DNA of 55,660 nt from Nitrospirota bacterium (GCA_021814475.1 JAKAIE010000008.1:1-55660); one strand, 5' to 3'. Counted from the stretch's first letter, positions 44,038-53,330 are shown. Numbers and translations: made by a program. The notes: generated by a model not told the origin, from the sequence alone.

Positions 44038-45309
44038 ATGCGCTTTATCGCCGACCTCCATATCCATTCCAGGTATTCACGGGCTACCAGCGGAGAGATG
44101 TCGCCCGAGGGCCTCTGGCGATGGGCCCAGATAAAGGGCATCTCCGTCATCGGCACAGGTGATGTCACTCATCCCCTGTGGCTTGAAGAACTGAGGGAGA
44201 AACTCGAACCCGCGGGCAACGGGCTCTTCTGTCTCAGGAAGAAATATCGGCCGGATACTGTGCCCGGGTCCTGCAGGTCCGAGGTGTATTTTCTTCTGAC
44301 CGCGGAGATCAGCTGCATCTACAGGAAGAACGACCGCACGAGGAAGGTCCACTCGATCCTCCTGGTGCCGGGCTTCGATGATGCCGCGCGCATCAATACC
44401 GCGCTGTCGGCCATCGGAAATCTCCGGTCCGACGGCAGGCCGATCCTCGGCCTCGATGCCAAAAGGCTCCTGCAGATCTCGATGGACGGCTCTCCCGGAG
44501 CGATGCTCGTGCCGGCGCATGCCTGGACCCCCCATTTTTCTATATTCGGGGCTGCCTCGGGGTTCGATTCGATCGAAGAGTGTTTTGAGGAGCTTTCGCC
44601 GCAGATCCATGCGATCGAGACCGGGCTCTCTTCCGACCCTGCCATGAACTGGAGGATCTCGGCCCTCGACAATATCACCCTGATCTCCAATTCGGACGCC
44701 CACTCGCCGTCGAAGATCGGCAGGGAGGCGAATATCCTGGATACGGAGATTTCATATGAGGGGATCCTCGGGGCGATCAGGACGCGCAGGGGCTTTGCCG
44801 GCACGATCGAGTTTTTCCCGGAGGAGGGCAAATACCATAATGACGGCCACCGCGCCTGCGGGGTGAGCATGACCCCTGAAGAGACGGTCAGGCACGGGGG
44901 GCATTGCCCTGTCTGCGGCAAAAAGGTGACCGTCGGGGTGCTCCACCGGATCGACCGCCTGGCCGACAGGGCCTCGGGGGTCCGCCCTCCCGGGGCGCTG
45001 CCGTATCATCCGATCATCCCTCTTGCCGAGGTGGTCGCCGAGGCGCTTCATAAAGGGGTCGCCACCAAGGCGGTTGATACCGCCTATTTCGGCCTGGTCC
45101 GTGAGCTAGGCAATGAATTCAGGATACTCCTCGACACGCCTCCGGATGACATCGAACGCGCAGGCTCGGCAACGATCGCGGAGGCCGTTCGAAGGATGCG
45201 GGCCGGCGACCTTCATATTGCGCCGGGATACGACGGAGAATACGGCAAGGTGCGGATACTAGAAAAGGTCGAAATACCCTGTCCCAGGGGACAGGCCCCG
45301 CTCTTCTGA
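44038..45309 (+). CDS. Endonuclease Q-like PHP-domain protein
   Basis: 423 residues. The PHP metal site is seen as FIADLHIHSRYSRAT, GTGDVTHPLW, VPAHAWTPHF and ISNSDAHSPSKIGRE. A C4-type zinc element follows (CGVSMTPEETVRHGGHCPVCGKK), then a helical C-terminal domain (LADRASGVRP). This combination defines the EndoQ/TIGR00375 family; archaeal and Bacillus members nick DNA 5' of deaminated bases (hypoxanthine, uracil) and abasic sites. It overlaps by one base the SprT-like gene. It starts 36 bp after the hybrid kinase gene. Confidence 0.88.
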   Translation: MRFIADLHIHSRYSRATSGEMSPEGLWRWAQIKGISVIGTGDVTHPLWLEELREKLEPAGNGLFCLRKKYRPDTVPGSCRSEVYFLLTAEISCIYRKNDRTRKVHSILLVPGFDDAARINTALSAIGNLRSDGRPILGLDAKRLLQISMDGSPGAMLVPAHAWTPHFSIFGAASGFDSIEECFEELSPQIHAIETGLSSDPAMNWRISALDNITLISNSDAHSPSKIGREANILDTEISYEGILGAIRTRRGFAGTIEFFPEEGKYHNDGHRACGVSMTPEETVRHGGHCPVCGKKVTVGVLHRIDRLADRASGVRPPGALPYHPIIPLAEVVAEALHKGVATKAVDTAYFGLVRELGNEFRILLDTPPDDIERAGSATIAEAVRRMRAGDLHIAPGYDGEYGKVRILEKVEIPCPRGQAPLF

Positions 45310-45998
45310 TGCAGCTGCAGCTCCCTTTTCCCGATGATCGGGAGCCTGTGCCTAAGTCTTTTGAGGAAGCCTTCCTCCTGCGGCTCGGGAAATTGACGGG
45401 GACCCGGATCGAATTGACAATTACGGACAACGCGTCGAGCATGATCTCGGTGAGGAAGGAACGGGGCAGCGCGGTCCTGAGACTCCACCGCATGTTTCTG
45501 CAGGCAGGTCCCGAGGTGCTCCACGAGCTTGCAGCGTTTATCAGGAACGTACGCGTGAAGACACCCCTCATCCGCAGGTTCATCAGGGACCATGCGGCGT
45601 CTCTTCCGGAGCGGCCGGTGAAGAAGACCAGACTGGTCACCAGGGGAAGATACCATGACCTTGCCGGGATGGCAGAGGCGGTCAACCGGGAATATTTCGG
45701 GGGAAGGATCTCCTCGGGGATCACCTGGGGGAGCAGGAAGACCGGTCACTCGGTCCGGAGGAGGATCCTCGGCAGCTACAACAGCCGTACGGACGTCATC
45801 AGGGTCAACCCCGTCCTCGACAGAAAAGAGACCCCGCGGTATTACCTTGAATTCATCCTCTACCACGAGATGCTTCATGCCGATATGGGGGTCCGCAGAA
45901 AGAACGGGAGGCGCGAGGTCCACTCCCGCGAATTCAGGCGGCGCGAGAAGATATTCCGGCATTTCGACAGGGCGCTTCTGTGGGAGAAGAAGGGCTGA
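45309..45998 (+). CDS. SprT-like zinc metalloprotease-domain protein
   Basis: 229 residues. The zinc-protease motif is YHEMLHADMG (HExxH with second His) followed by VHSREFRRREKIFR, which supplies the third ligand. The SprT-like core runs from about residue 110 (RYHDLAGMAEAVNREYFGG ... WGSRK) to the end. Eukaryotic relatives (Spartan, Wss1) degrade DNA-protein crosslinks; bacterial SprT proteins are little studied. Overlap with the endonuclease Q gene (TGATG) suggests a shared DNA-repair role. Confidence 0.82.
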   Translation: MQLQLPFPDDREPVPKSFEEAFLLRLGKLTGTRIELTITDNASSMISVRKERGSAVLRLHRMFLQAGPEVLHELAAFIRNVRVKTPLIRRFIRDHAASLPERPVKKTRLVTRGRYHDLAGMAEAVNREYFGGRISSGITWGSRKTGHSVRRRILGSYNSRTDVIRVNPVLDRKETPRYYLEFILYHEMLHADMGVRRKNGRREVHSREFRRREKIFRHFDRALLWEKKG

Positions 45999-45999
45999 G

Positions 46000-46653
46000 C
46001 TACCGGACCCGGGTCAACGCGGCGCGCGCCTCCATCCTCAGAAGCGGCTCGCTGTCACTGTCTGCCGTCTTTTCGAGGGCGGGAAGGGCCCTCGTGTCTC
46101 CCAGTTGACCCAGGGCGACAATGGCGCTCGACCTTATCATAAAGCTCGGATCGTTCAGACGTTCGATGAGATAGGGCACTGCGGCCGCGTCCCCGACCCG
46201 GCCGAGTGAAACGATGGACGCAGCCCTCACGGGAAGTTCAGAGTCATCCAGCTTTTCGAGGAGGGCGCTGACGACCCGGGGGTCGCGAAAATTCCCGAGG
46301 GCGCGGGCGAGGCTGGTCTTGACCGCGGGGCAGCCCTGATGAAAGAAGACATCGGAAAACATCTGGATCAGTGCCTCTTCCGCCGCGGCTGTATGCAGTT
46401 CGCCAAGGACGCGGATGCCGCGTATCTGGAGTCTCCAGTCCAGGCCCGCATTCCTTATCAGGCGTATAAGAGATTCCACCGATTGCCGGTCCGTCAGTGC
46501 ATCGGCGTCCTTCTTCATGAGGCGGACCTCCCAGTCGTCACCTTTCAGCTCCCTCAGGAGGGTATCGCGATCGGCGGCGAATGCGGGCGCGCCGACGGCA
46601 ACGGGAAGAAAGAGCAGCACGGCGGCAGTTGCGAGTTTCCTGACTATGTTCAT
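46000..46653 (-). CDS. Secreted HEAT-repeat protein
   Basis: 217 residues from ATG 46653, which has AAGGAG 10 bases upstream; an upstream in-frame ATG (46695) would put the signal peptide in the middle. A signal sequence (LATAAVLLFLPVAVGAPAFA) is followed by five or so HEAT/PBS-lyase-type repeats (DPRVVSALLEKLDDSELPVR, DAAAVPYLIERLNDPSFMIR, DTRALPALEKTADSDSEPLL). Such solenoids bind proteins; the partner is unknown. Convergent with the SprT-like gene, 1 bp apart. Confidence 0.85.
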   Translation of the reverse strand: MNIVRKLATAAVLLFLPVAVGAPAFAADRDTLLRELKGDDWEVRLMKKDADALTDRQSVESLIRLIRNAGLDWRLQIRGIRVLGELHTAAAEEALIQMFSDVFFHQGCPAVKTSLARALGNFRDPRVVSALLEKLDDSELPVRAASIVSLGRVGDAAAVPYLIERLNDPSFMIRSSAIVALGQLGDTRALPALEKTADSDSEPLLRMEARAALTRVR

Positions 46654-46751
46654 CTGCAGATCTCCTTTTTTTGCTTTCCGGGATAACTGTTCCATTATAG
46701 CATCTGCTCCTCCCGTGACAAAAAAATTGCGGAATAGTTAACATAATATCC

Positions 46752-47216
46752 ATGAAAAATGAACAGAAGCCTTCAGTAGAGATCTTTGCCGACGGGGCCT
46801 GCAGCGGAAACCCGGGCCCCGGGGGGTTCGGCGCCATCCTCCGCTCGGGCCACAGGATCAGGGAGCTCTCCGGCTGCGATCCGATGACCACGAACAACCG
46901 CATGGAGCTCATGGGCATCATCACCGCGCTTGAGGCCCTGAAGAAGCCCTGCCGCGTAAGGGTGACGACCGATTCGACCTATGTGGTCAAGGGCATGACC
47001 GAGTGGATACAGGGCTGGATAAAAAAGAACTGGAAGAACTCCCAGAGGAAAGACGTCCTGAACCGCGACCTGTGGGAGCGCATGCTGAAGGCCTCCGGGC
47101 CGCACGAGATAGAATGGGTCTGGATAAAGGGGCACAACGGCCACATGGAAAACGAGAGGTGCGACGAACTGGCCCGCCAGTGCATCGTCGATTACCGGGC
47201 AGGGGGCAATGATTAA
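46752..47216 (+). CDS. rnhA: Ribonuclease HI
   Basis: 154 residues with the four catalytic acids in place: [19 protein letters not shown] (Asp), NNRMELMG (Glu), [11 protein letters not shown] (Asp) and [18 protein letters not shown] (Asp after His). It removes RNA from RNA-DNA hybrids. The handle region ([16 protein letters not shown]) is present. It overlaps the next gene by 8 bp. Confidence 0.96.
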   Translation: MKNEQKPSVEIFADGACSGNPGPGGFGAILRSGHRIRELSGCDPMTTNNRMELMGIITALEALKKPCRVRVTTDSTYVVKGMTEWIQGWIKKNWKNSQRKDVLNRDLWERMLKASGPHEIEWVWIKGHNGHMENERCDELARQCIVDYRAGGND

Positions 47217-48456
47217 ACGCCCCGAACTCCTTGCGCCCGCCGGGGATTTCGAGAAGCTGAGGACCGCGGTCCATTACGGCGCCGATGCGGTCTATCTGGG
47301 AGATTCCCGCTTCAGCCTCCGCGGAAAGGCCGGCAACTTCGGCCCTGAGGAACTCGGCGAGGCGATCCGGTATGCGCATGATCACGGGGTCAGGGCCTAC
47401 GTGACGATGAACATCTTTCCCCATAACCGGGACCTCGGGGAGCTGGGCGATCATATCGGCCTTCTGAAGGACGTGCGGCCGGATGCGGTCATACTCTCGG
47501 ACCCGGGCATATTCTCGATGGTCAGGGAAAAGGCCCCTGAAATCGATATCCATATCAGCACGCAGGCGAATATCACGAACGCAGGCGCGGTGCGGTTCTG
47601 GCAGGACCTCGGGGCGCGGCGGGTCGTCCTTGCGCGGGAGTTGACGATCGACGAGATCCGGGAGATCCGGGAACAGACAACTATCGAACTCGAGACGTTC
47701 GTCCACGGTTCCCTCTGCATCTCTTATTCCGGCCGCTGCTATATCAGCAGCTTCCTCGCCGCGCGTTCCGCCAATACGGGCGAATGCACGAACTCCTGCA
47801 GGTGGAACTACGCCCTGATGGAGGAGAAGCGGCCCGGAGAATTCCTGCCGGTCTACGAAGACGGACGGGGAACGTACGTCATGAGTTCGAAGGACCTCTG
47901 CATGGTAGAACATCTGCACCTGCTGGCGAAGGCCGGCGTCGGCAGCTTCAAGATCGAGGGCCGCATGAAGGGGATCAACTATGTGGCAGGAGTGGTGAAG
48001 ACCTACCGGGAGGCGGTCGATGCGCTCGGGGAGGATTTTTCCTATACCGTAAAGGACCGGTGGCTGCGCGAACTTTCGATGTTCAGCAGCAGGGGCTATA
48101 CGACTGGTATGTTCTTCGGACGGCAGCCCGACGGAGATTACAATTTTGATGGGGAGAGCTACCGGATGTCCCACGAGCTTGTCGGTGTCGTCCTGTCCAT
48201 TGAAAACGGCAGGGCGACGGTGGCTCTGAGAAACAGGCTCGACCCCGGAGAGACGGTCGAATTTCTGACCCCGGGGCTGGAAGAAAAAAGGTTCGAGGTT
48301 GGTGAAATGACCGGCATCGACGGCGCCGGGGTGGCATCTGCAAGGAACGAGGATGTCGTGACGATGAAGGTCCCGCCGGAGGTGAGGGCTAACGACCTGA
48401 TCCGGAGGGACAGGGACTTCAGGTCGCCCCGGGGGGAGCGCCAGGTCTCCTTATAA
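47209..48456 (+). CDS. U32 family peptidase-like protein (TrhP/YegQ-like)
   Basis: 415 residues. N-terminus [28 protein letters not shown] and the U32 signature [19 protein letters not shown] are diagnostic; the [13 protein letters not shown] Cys set and [11 protein letters not shown] follow, and a C-terminal beta domain is present ([19 protein letters not shown]). The family was named for collagenase, but YegQ/TrhP takes part in prephenate-dependent hydroxylation of U34 in tRNA; the conserved Cys residues suggest an Fe-S cluster. The length matches TrhP (about 410-450). Confidence 0.92.
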   Translation: MIKRPELLAPAGDFEKLRTAVHYGADAVYLGDSRFSLRGKAGNFGPEELGEAIRYAHDHGVRAYVTMNIFPHNRDLGELGDHIGLLKDVRPDAVILSDPGIFSMVREKAPEIDIHISTQANITNAGAVRFWQDLGARRVVLARELTIDEIREIREQTTIELETFVHGSLCISYSGRCYISSFLAARSANTGECTNSCRWNYALMEEKRPGEFLPVYEDGRGTYVMSSKDLCMVEHLHLLAKAGVGSFKIEGRMKGINYVAGVVKTYREAVDALGEDFSYTVKDRWLRELSMFSSRGYTTGMFFGRQPDGDYNFDGESYRMSHELVGVVLSIENGRATVALRNRLDPGETVEFLTPGLEEKRFEVGEMTGIDGAGVASARNEDVVTMKVPPEVRANDLIRRDRDFRSPRGERQVSL

Positions 48457-48476
48457 GGGCCAACGGAACGCGGGTA

Positions 48477-48504
48477 TTTACTATTTTATGTAATTCTGTA
48501 TAAT
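48477..48504 (+). promoter_or_regulatory. Sigma-70-type promoter for the receiver-SPOR/Mur ligase pair
   Basis: -35 TTTACT (48477-48482), 16-bp spacer, perfect -10 TATAAT (48499-48504). It lies in the 122-bp gap after the U32 gene and leaves a leader of about 68 bases. Confidence 0.6.
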
Positions 48505-48578
48505 CAAAGGAATAAAATACGAGAGCTGGAGGTCGCGGTTCGCGCGATGGAGTTCAAAAGGAAGGTGAAATAGCCGGC

Positions 48579-50150
48579 ATGGGAATGCGCAGGGTTCTTG
48601 TCATTGACGAGGATGAGGGTTCGGCCGGCGTCTTCGGAAAGGCGCTGGAGGCGAGGGGTGTCGAAGTCTATGTTATAGGGACCCCGGACAAGGGGATCGA
48701 AAAGGCGATAGAGGTCGAGCCGGACCTGATCTTCGTGAATCTCATTTTCCAGGAGTCGAACGGACTGAAGGTGAGCAAGCTGCTCCATGCCATCGACAAG
48801 CTCAGGAAGGTGCCTATCGTGATGCTTATTGCGCACAGGCGCGATCTCGATCCGAAATATACCTCGACGATCGGTGTCGTGGATGTCCTTGTCAGGCCGC
48901 TCACCGCCGAAGGGATACTCGAAAAGACGATCGCGATCCTGGGCGAGGACCTGCCTGTCTCCGCGGTTGAAGAGGTGCCTGCCGCGGAAGTGCCGCAGGA
49001 GGAAGAGCTTCAGGCTGTGGATGAGGAAGAGATCGTCCCTTCCGGAACGGCGTTCGAGGCAGGAGGGCCTGATTTTGTCCGGGAGGCGGACAGGCTGATA
49101 GACCAGGCGGTCAGCCGGCCTGAAGGCGGCAGGGAGAATATCTTCGGGATCGACGAAGATATCCCGAAGGACGATGTGATCCATCTGCGCAGGACGGAGT
49201 CGGCCGGGGCTGCCGCAGATGAAATTTCCGACTATAAATCTGATGAGGAGACCGCGATGGAAGAACGTAATCTTTTCGAAGAAGGCGATGAAAGAAAAGA
49301 CGATGCCATAAAAAAGTCGTTCGAGGACGAGTTTGAGGAGACCAGGAAGGAAGAGCCCCTGGCGCATGACTCTGCGGATGACACCGAGGTGTTTGACGAC
49401 GAGATGCCCGAAGAGGAGAAGATGAGCACCACAAAGAAGATCCTGATGGCTGCCGGCGGGGTCGTGCTTGTCGCGGCGCTTGCCTTCGGGGCGCTGCAGG
49501 CCAAGAAGATGTTTTTCAGGGACGAGACGGTCAAGGTCCCCGCGCAGAAACAGGTGGTGAAAGATACGCTGCCGCCTGCGGGCGCCCCGGTCACTTCCGG
49601 TACATCCGCCTCTTCTCCTGACGCGAAGGTGCTTCCGCCTGCGACGGAGACCGCAAAGACCGAACCGCTGCAGCCGCCTGCACAGCCCGCGCCGCCGGCG
49701 GCGCCGGCGACCACGGCGCAGGAGAAGCCGAAGGCCGCCACCCCGGCCCCTGCTGCGCAGAAGGCTGCGGCGAAGGAGCCTGAAAAGCCGAAGCCGGCTG
49801 AGCCAAAGGCCGTGACAAAGAAAGAGGCCGAACCGAAGGCTGCCGCGGCAAAGAAGTCCAAGGCCCCTGCGGCAGCAGCGAAGAAGGCGGCGCAGGAGAA
49901 GGGTTCCGGCAAATTCGCGCTCCAGGCCGGATATTTCAGCAGTGAAAAGAATGCCATATCCCTTGCGGCGAAACTCAAGGAAAAAGGGTACGAGGCCTAC
50001 GTGGTAAAGAATGAGGCCGCAGGGAAGGGCGAGGCCAAGACCTTCTACCGTGTGTTGATCGGCAAGTTCGATTCGGTGAAGAAGGCCGCTGCTGAGGCGA
50101 AGGCGATAAAGCAGAAAGAGAATCTGGCGGTCGTCGTTCATCACGACTGA
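48579..50150 (+). CDS. Transmembrane protein joining a pseudo-receiver to a SPOR domain
   Basis: 523 residues. Residues 1-120 fold like a receiver (VLVIDEDEG), but the phosphoacceptor position is Asn54 (LIFVNLIFQES) and the Lys is Arg (VLVRPLTAEG). An acidic cytoplasmic linker (125-285) leads to one membrane helix (about 288-308, ILMAAGGVVLVAALAFGALQ), a Pro/Ala/Lys-rich periplasmic spacer (330-440) and a SPOR domain (445-520, KFALQAGYFSSEKNAISLAAKL ... FYRVLIGKF). SPOR domains bind denuded glycan strands at division septa. The combination resembles a FtsN/DedD layout with a receiver-like cytoplasmic head. Next gene: Mur ligase, 5 bp away. Confidence 0.9.
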   Translation: MGMRRVLVIDEDEGSAGVFGKALEARGVEVYVIGTPDKGIEKAIEVEPDLIFVNLIFQESNGLKVSKLLHAIDKLRKVPIVMLIAHRRDLDPKYTSTIGVVDVLVRPLTAEGILEKTIAILGEDLPVSAVEEVPAAEVPQEEELQAVDEEEIVPSGTAFEAGGPDFVREADRLIDQAVSRPEGGRENIFGIDEDIPKDDVIHLRRTESAGAAADEISDYKSDEETAMEERNLFEEGDERKDDAIKKSFEDEFEETRKEEPLAHDSADDTEVFDDEMPEEEKMSTTKKILMAAGGVVLVAALAFGALQAKKMFFRDETVKVPAQKQVVKDTLPPAGAPVTSGTSASSPDAKVLPPATETAKTEPLQPPAQPAPPAAPATTAQEKPKAATPAPAAQKAAAKEPEKPKPAEPKAVTKKEAEPKAAAAKKSKAPAAAAKKAAQEKGSGKFALQAGYFSSEKNAISLAAKLKEKGYEAYVVKNEAAGKGEAKTFYRVLIGKFDSVKKAAAEAKAIKQKENLAVVVHHD

Positions 50151-50154
50151 TCGG

Positions 50155-51492
50155 TTGAAGATATTTTTCTCAGGGATCGGCGGTAGCGGTGTTTCCGCTA
50201 TCGCCGGTTTCATGTCTGATCGCGGGAATCAGGTTTCGGGCTCGGACCGTCTCTTTGACAGGAATCCCGGGCACCCTCTCCGTGAGCTCTTTCTCCGCAA
50301 AGGCATTCACATCACTCCCCAGGACGGGACCGGCCTCGACAGATCCTTCGACCTTGCGGTCTTCAGCACCGCCGTCGAAAGCGGCAACCCCGACCTTGTC
50401 GCCGCCGCGAGGCTCGGCATCCCGATAAAGACCAGGCCGGAGTATCTCGCAGACATCGTTGCAGGGTTCAGGACGATAGCGGTCGCCGGCACGAGCGGCA
50501 AGTCCACGACAGCGGGGATGCTGGCGTTCCTGATGCAGCGGCTCGGCATGGAGCCGAACTTCATCGGCGGCGGAAGGGTCAAGCAGTTCAGGACCCCTGA
50601 CAACAGCGGCAACTACCTTGCAGGTAAGTCCGACCTCCTAGTCATCGAGGCCTGCGAGTCCGACGGCAGCATCGTCCACTACAGGCCGGCCTGGTCGATC
50701 ATCGCCAACCTTGCCCTCGACCACCACGGGGTGGATGAGACCTCGGCTATGTTCGAGGCGCTTGCAGGGCATACCTCCGGTGCGGTTATCGCCGGCGCGG
50801 ACGATGAGAACCTCGGGAGGTGCAGTCTCGGGAATGCGGTCGGATATTCTATCGGCCGAAGGTCCGACTACCAGGCGACCGAGATCTCGTATGCCCCTTT
50901 TTCGACCTCCTTCAGGGTGCGGGGGCAGGAATACGCACTCAACCTGCCCGGCAGGCATAACCTTTACAATGCGCTCGCCTGCATCGCGCTGCTCTCGGAG
51001 ATGCGGGTACGGCCGGAAGATATCGCCTCTGTCCTTCCTTTGTTTGAAGGCATCGAGCGTAGGTTCGACGTGCATCTCAGAAATGCCCGCCACCTGGTCA
51101 TCGACGACTACGCGCATAACCCCCACAAGATAGAAAGCCTGATGCAGACGATGCAGGGGATCAGCAATTCGGTCTGCTACCTCTTCCAGCCGCACGGTTT
51201 CGGTCCGACCCGGATGATGAGGCAGGGGTATATCGACGTCTTTACGCATAATCTGCGCGAGGCCGACCGTCTCGTCCTGCTCCCGATCTTCTATGCCGGC
51301 GGAACGGCGGCAAAGGACATATCGAGCGCGGACATTGCAGGCCCGGTGAAGGCGGCAGGGAAGGACGCGGAGGTGCTCGACCGGGAAGACATATTCAGCA
51401 GCCTCGGAGGACACGAGGCCTACGTGGTGCTCGGTGCGCGCGACGATTCCCTTGCCGACTTCGCGGAGAGGATTGCGGGGGCGCTGAAGTAG
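50155..51492 (+). CDS. Mur ligase family protein (MurC/Mpl-like)
   Basis: 445 residues, TTG start 50155. Three Mur-ligase domains: N-terminal Rossmann domain (FFSGIGGSGVSAIAGFMSDRG), central ATPase (Walker A VAGTSGKSTTAGML, EACESDGSI, ANLALDHHGVDE) and C-terminal domain (GIERRFDVHL, VIDDYAHNPHKIESLM). The YAHNP motif and the length are those of UDP-N-acetylmuramate-alanine ligase (MurC) or the recycling ligase Mpl; I cannot decide between them. Because no other dcw-cluster genes are near, a recycling or variant role is slightly more likely. Confidence 0.8.
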   Translation: MKIFFSGIGGSGVSAIAGFMSDRGNQVSGSDRLFDRNPGHPLRELFLRKGIHITPQDGTGLDRSFDLAVFSTAVESGNPDLVAAARLGIPIKTRPEYLADIVAGFRTIAVAGTSGKSTTAGMLAFLMQRLGMEPNFIGGGRVKQFRTPDNSGNYLAGKSDLLVIEACESDGSIVHYRPAWSIIANLALDHHGVDETSAMFEALAGHTSGAVIAGADDENLGRCSLGNAVGYSIGRRSDYQATEISYAPFSTSFRVRGQEYALNLPGRHNLYNALACIALLSEMRVRPEDIASVLPLFEGIERRFDVHLRNARHLVIDDYAHNPHKIESLMQTMQGISNSVCYLFQPHGFGPTRMMRQGYIDVFTHNLREADRLVLLPIFYAGGTAAKDISSADIAGPVKAAGKDAEVLDREDIFSSLGGHEAYVVLGARDDSLADFAERIAGALK

Positions 51493-51559
51493 AGCGTGCT
51501 ATTGATGTTATGGATATCCAGCGGATATACTATTACTAAACCATCCCGGGGAGGCGTAT

Positions 51560-51802
51560 ATGATCGTGAAGGCAGCGCAATGGGGCAACAGCATAGGGGT
51601 CAGGATCCCTCGCGCCCTTGCCAGAAAAAAAGGCATCGGCGCGGACACTGATGTCGAGGTCAATGAAACCGAGGACGGGGTTGTTATCAGACCTGCAGCG
51701 AAGAAAGAGTATTCCCTGAAGGAACTTGTAAAGGGCATTACGCCGCAGAACCGGCACACCGAGGCGGACTTTGGGGGACCTGCCGGCAAGGAGCTTATCT
51801 GA
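51560..51802 (+). CDS. mazE: MazE-type antitoxin (AbrB/SpoVT fold)
   Basis: 80 residues; GGGGAGG precedes ATG 51560. The swapped-hairpin DNA-binding half (VKAAQWGNSIGVRIPRALA, DTDVEVNETEDGVVIRP) is typical of MazE; the C-terminal tail (EYSLKELVKGITPQNRHTEADFG) is the toxin-wrapping segment. It overlaps the toxin start by one base, the usual coupling. It would autoregulate its own promoter. Confidence 0.93.
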   Translation: MIVKAAQWGNSIGVRIPRALARKKGIGADTDVEVNETEDGVVIRPAAKKEYSLKELVKGITPQNRHTEADFGGPAGKELI

Positions 51803-52152
51803 TGGGGGCTGCGCCGGCGAGAGGAGATATCATCCTGCTCAGTCTGAACCCGACTTTGGGACATGAACAGGCTGGCACCAGGCCCGCGGTTGTCCTCTCT
51901 CCCGAGCTGTACAATAAGGCCTCCGGCCTGTGTCTGGTATGCCCTGTGACAACACAGGTCAAGGGATATCCCTTTGAAGTTCCTCTTGAGGGTACAAAAA
52001 AAATCACCGGAGTAGCCCTGGCCGATCAGATCAGGTCGATTGACTGGCAGGCCAGAAAGATCAGGGACTCCGCCCGTTGTCGTCTCCGTGGTACATTATC
52101 CAACCTGAGGCTCTCCGACCTTGCCGCTCCGGGGATCAACAGAGAGCCTTGA
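51802..52152 (+). CDS. mazF: MazF-type endoribonuclease toxin with replaced C-terminus
   Basis: 116 residues. The PemK/MazF core is intact: RGDIILLSLNPTLGHEQAG-x-RPAVVLSP, LCLVCPVTTQVKGYPFEVPL, ITGVALADQIRSIDWQARK. Such toxins cut mRNA at short motifs. After the QARK motif the usual C-terminal helix (VLEEVLARL-like) is not recognisable; the last ten residues are encoded by DNA that is antisense to the integron integrase end. The gene thus seems to have lost its native 3' end at a junction near 52116. It may still fold, but activity is uncertain. Confidence 0.82.
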   Translation: MGAAPARGDIILLSLNPTLGHEQAGTRPAVVLSPELYNKASGLCLVCPVTTQVKGYPFEVPLEGTKKITGVALADQIRSIDWQARKIRDSARCRLRGTLSNLRLSDLAAPGINREP

Positions 52153-53148
52153 GGAGGGGAATACATACTGCCAGGCCCACTCTTTGGCAGCTTTCGGGTA
52201 CTTTCGTGCAAGCGCGTCAGGCATATGGACTTCTCCGTGACCGCTTTTAAGGTCGGCATCATGCAGCTCCTTCACCCTTATCAGATGCGCCCCAAGACGT
52301 TCCCTGACAGCCGACGGCAGTACTGTGGAGCGGTCCTTGTCTCCCTTGCCGCTCCTCACATAGACGGTAGAAGCATCGAAATCGATATCCTTTACCCGCA
52401 AACGGGCGAGTTCCATCAGGCGAAGGCCGGCGCCGTATATCAACTCGGCAATAAGACGATAGGTGCCGTCCATATTATCCAGAAGCCGCTTCACCTCTTC
52501 AACCGTAAAAACAGCGGGAAGTTTCTGGCCTCTCTTTGCGCGCACCGTATTGCTCAAATCACCGGTTTCCTTGCCCAGCACATAGCGATACAGAAACAAG
52601 ACGGCGTTGAATGCCTGGTTTTGAGTCGAGGCAGCGACGTTCCTTTCCATGGCGAGATGACTCATAAAGTCCCTGAAGTCGGGCGAGGCAAGTTCAGAAG
52701 GACGTTTGTCTCCCGATGCAGCATAGTCAAAAAACCGTTCTATCCATTGACGATATGTCTGTTCAGTGCTTCTGGAATAGTGCCGCAGCCGCATCAGCCG
52801 GATAACCTCATCGACAGCGGCGCGTACCGAGTCGCCATTGGCCGCAGCGGTATGTTGCACGGGCGGCTTCCCTAGAAAATGGACATAATATAGCCTGATG
52901 GCATCATCGGCCTGTCTGGGCTGCCAGTCTGGTGTCTTTTCATCGGCACGCAACATATCAAGAAACTCTGCGACGGAGGCTTCACAATACTCTTCAGTTG
53001 ATATATCTCGCCTGCTGCAAAAGGTCAGAAAGCGGCTGACCCAAAAGGCAAGAAAAGGTACATGTTTCTCAGGGGCCAGTTTGCGTTCGCGAAGGAACTT
53101 TTGGAATTCCGGAAGCAGTTCGTTGAGATTCCCCGACAGTTTTCCCAT
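52096..53148 (-). pseudogene. intI: Integron integrase IntI, truncated at the C-terminus
   Basis: 350 residues. An extra N-terminal domain (1-100) precedes the tyrosine recombinase core-binding domain (RHYSRSTEQTYRQWIERF) and the catalytic half with the first Arg (YGAGLRLMELARLRVKDID). The IntI-specific insertion is clear: DLKSGHGEVHMPDALARKYP ... WQYVFPSSRLSVDPRSGK. Normal IntI continues with the His-x-x-Arg and Tyr catalytic residues; here the frame ends seven codons after SGK, inside mazF. Without Arg, His and Tyr it cannot recombine DNA. It is oriented away from the cassettes, as in all integrons. Confidence 0.9.
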
Positions 53149-53235
53149 GTATTACCCCCATTACATTTCGTCCATATTACCACAAAATACCATTTGCAGC
53201 AATTTCCGTACCCTTGTTTTTAAACGATTATTCTA

Positions 53236-53264
53236 TTTTCAAAAAGCTCTGAATATGCTATCAT
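53236..53264 (+). promoter_or_regulatory. Candidate cassette promoter (Pc) upstream of the attI core
   Basis: -35 TTTTCA (53236-53241), 17-bp spacer, -10 TATCAT (53259-53264), directed into the cassettes and ending 42 bp before the recombination point. Integron cassettes lack their own promoters and depend on such a Pc in or near intI/attI. Confidence 0.5.
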
Positions 53265-53305
53265 CATCGTCATGAATGGGGAAAAGCCCTCGGGGTATAG
53301 TAATT

Positions 53306-53312
53306 GTTCGGT
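53306..53312 (+). other. attI core site and start of cassette 1
   Basis: GTTCGGT, a GTTRRRY-like core with one departure, 158 bp from the integrase start. Recombination occurs after its G, so cassette 1 begins at 53307. Its exact reverse complement, ACCGAAC, is the left core of the attC that ends the cassette (54039-54045), as expected if both derive from one circular cassette. Confidence 0.75.
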
Positions 53313-53330
53313 GAATAATTAATAAAAAAA

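Noticed and set aside
48504-50213. A 569-codon open frame on the minus strand covering the receiver-SPOR gene, and similar long antisense frames elsewhere (for example 25496-26749, 46987-48174, 18624-19673)
   Set aside because: They are mirror frames of GC-rich coding sequence: Arg/Leu/Gly-rich low-complexity translations with no motif, opposite genes with complete conserved domains.
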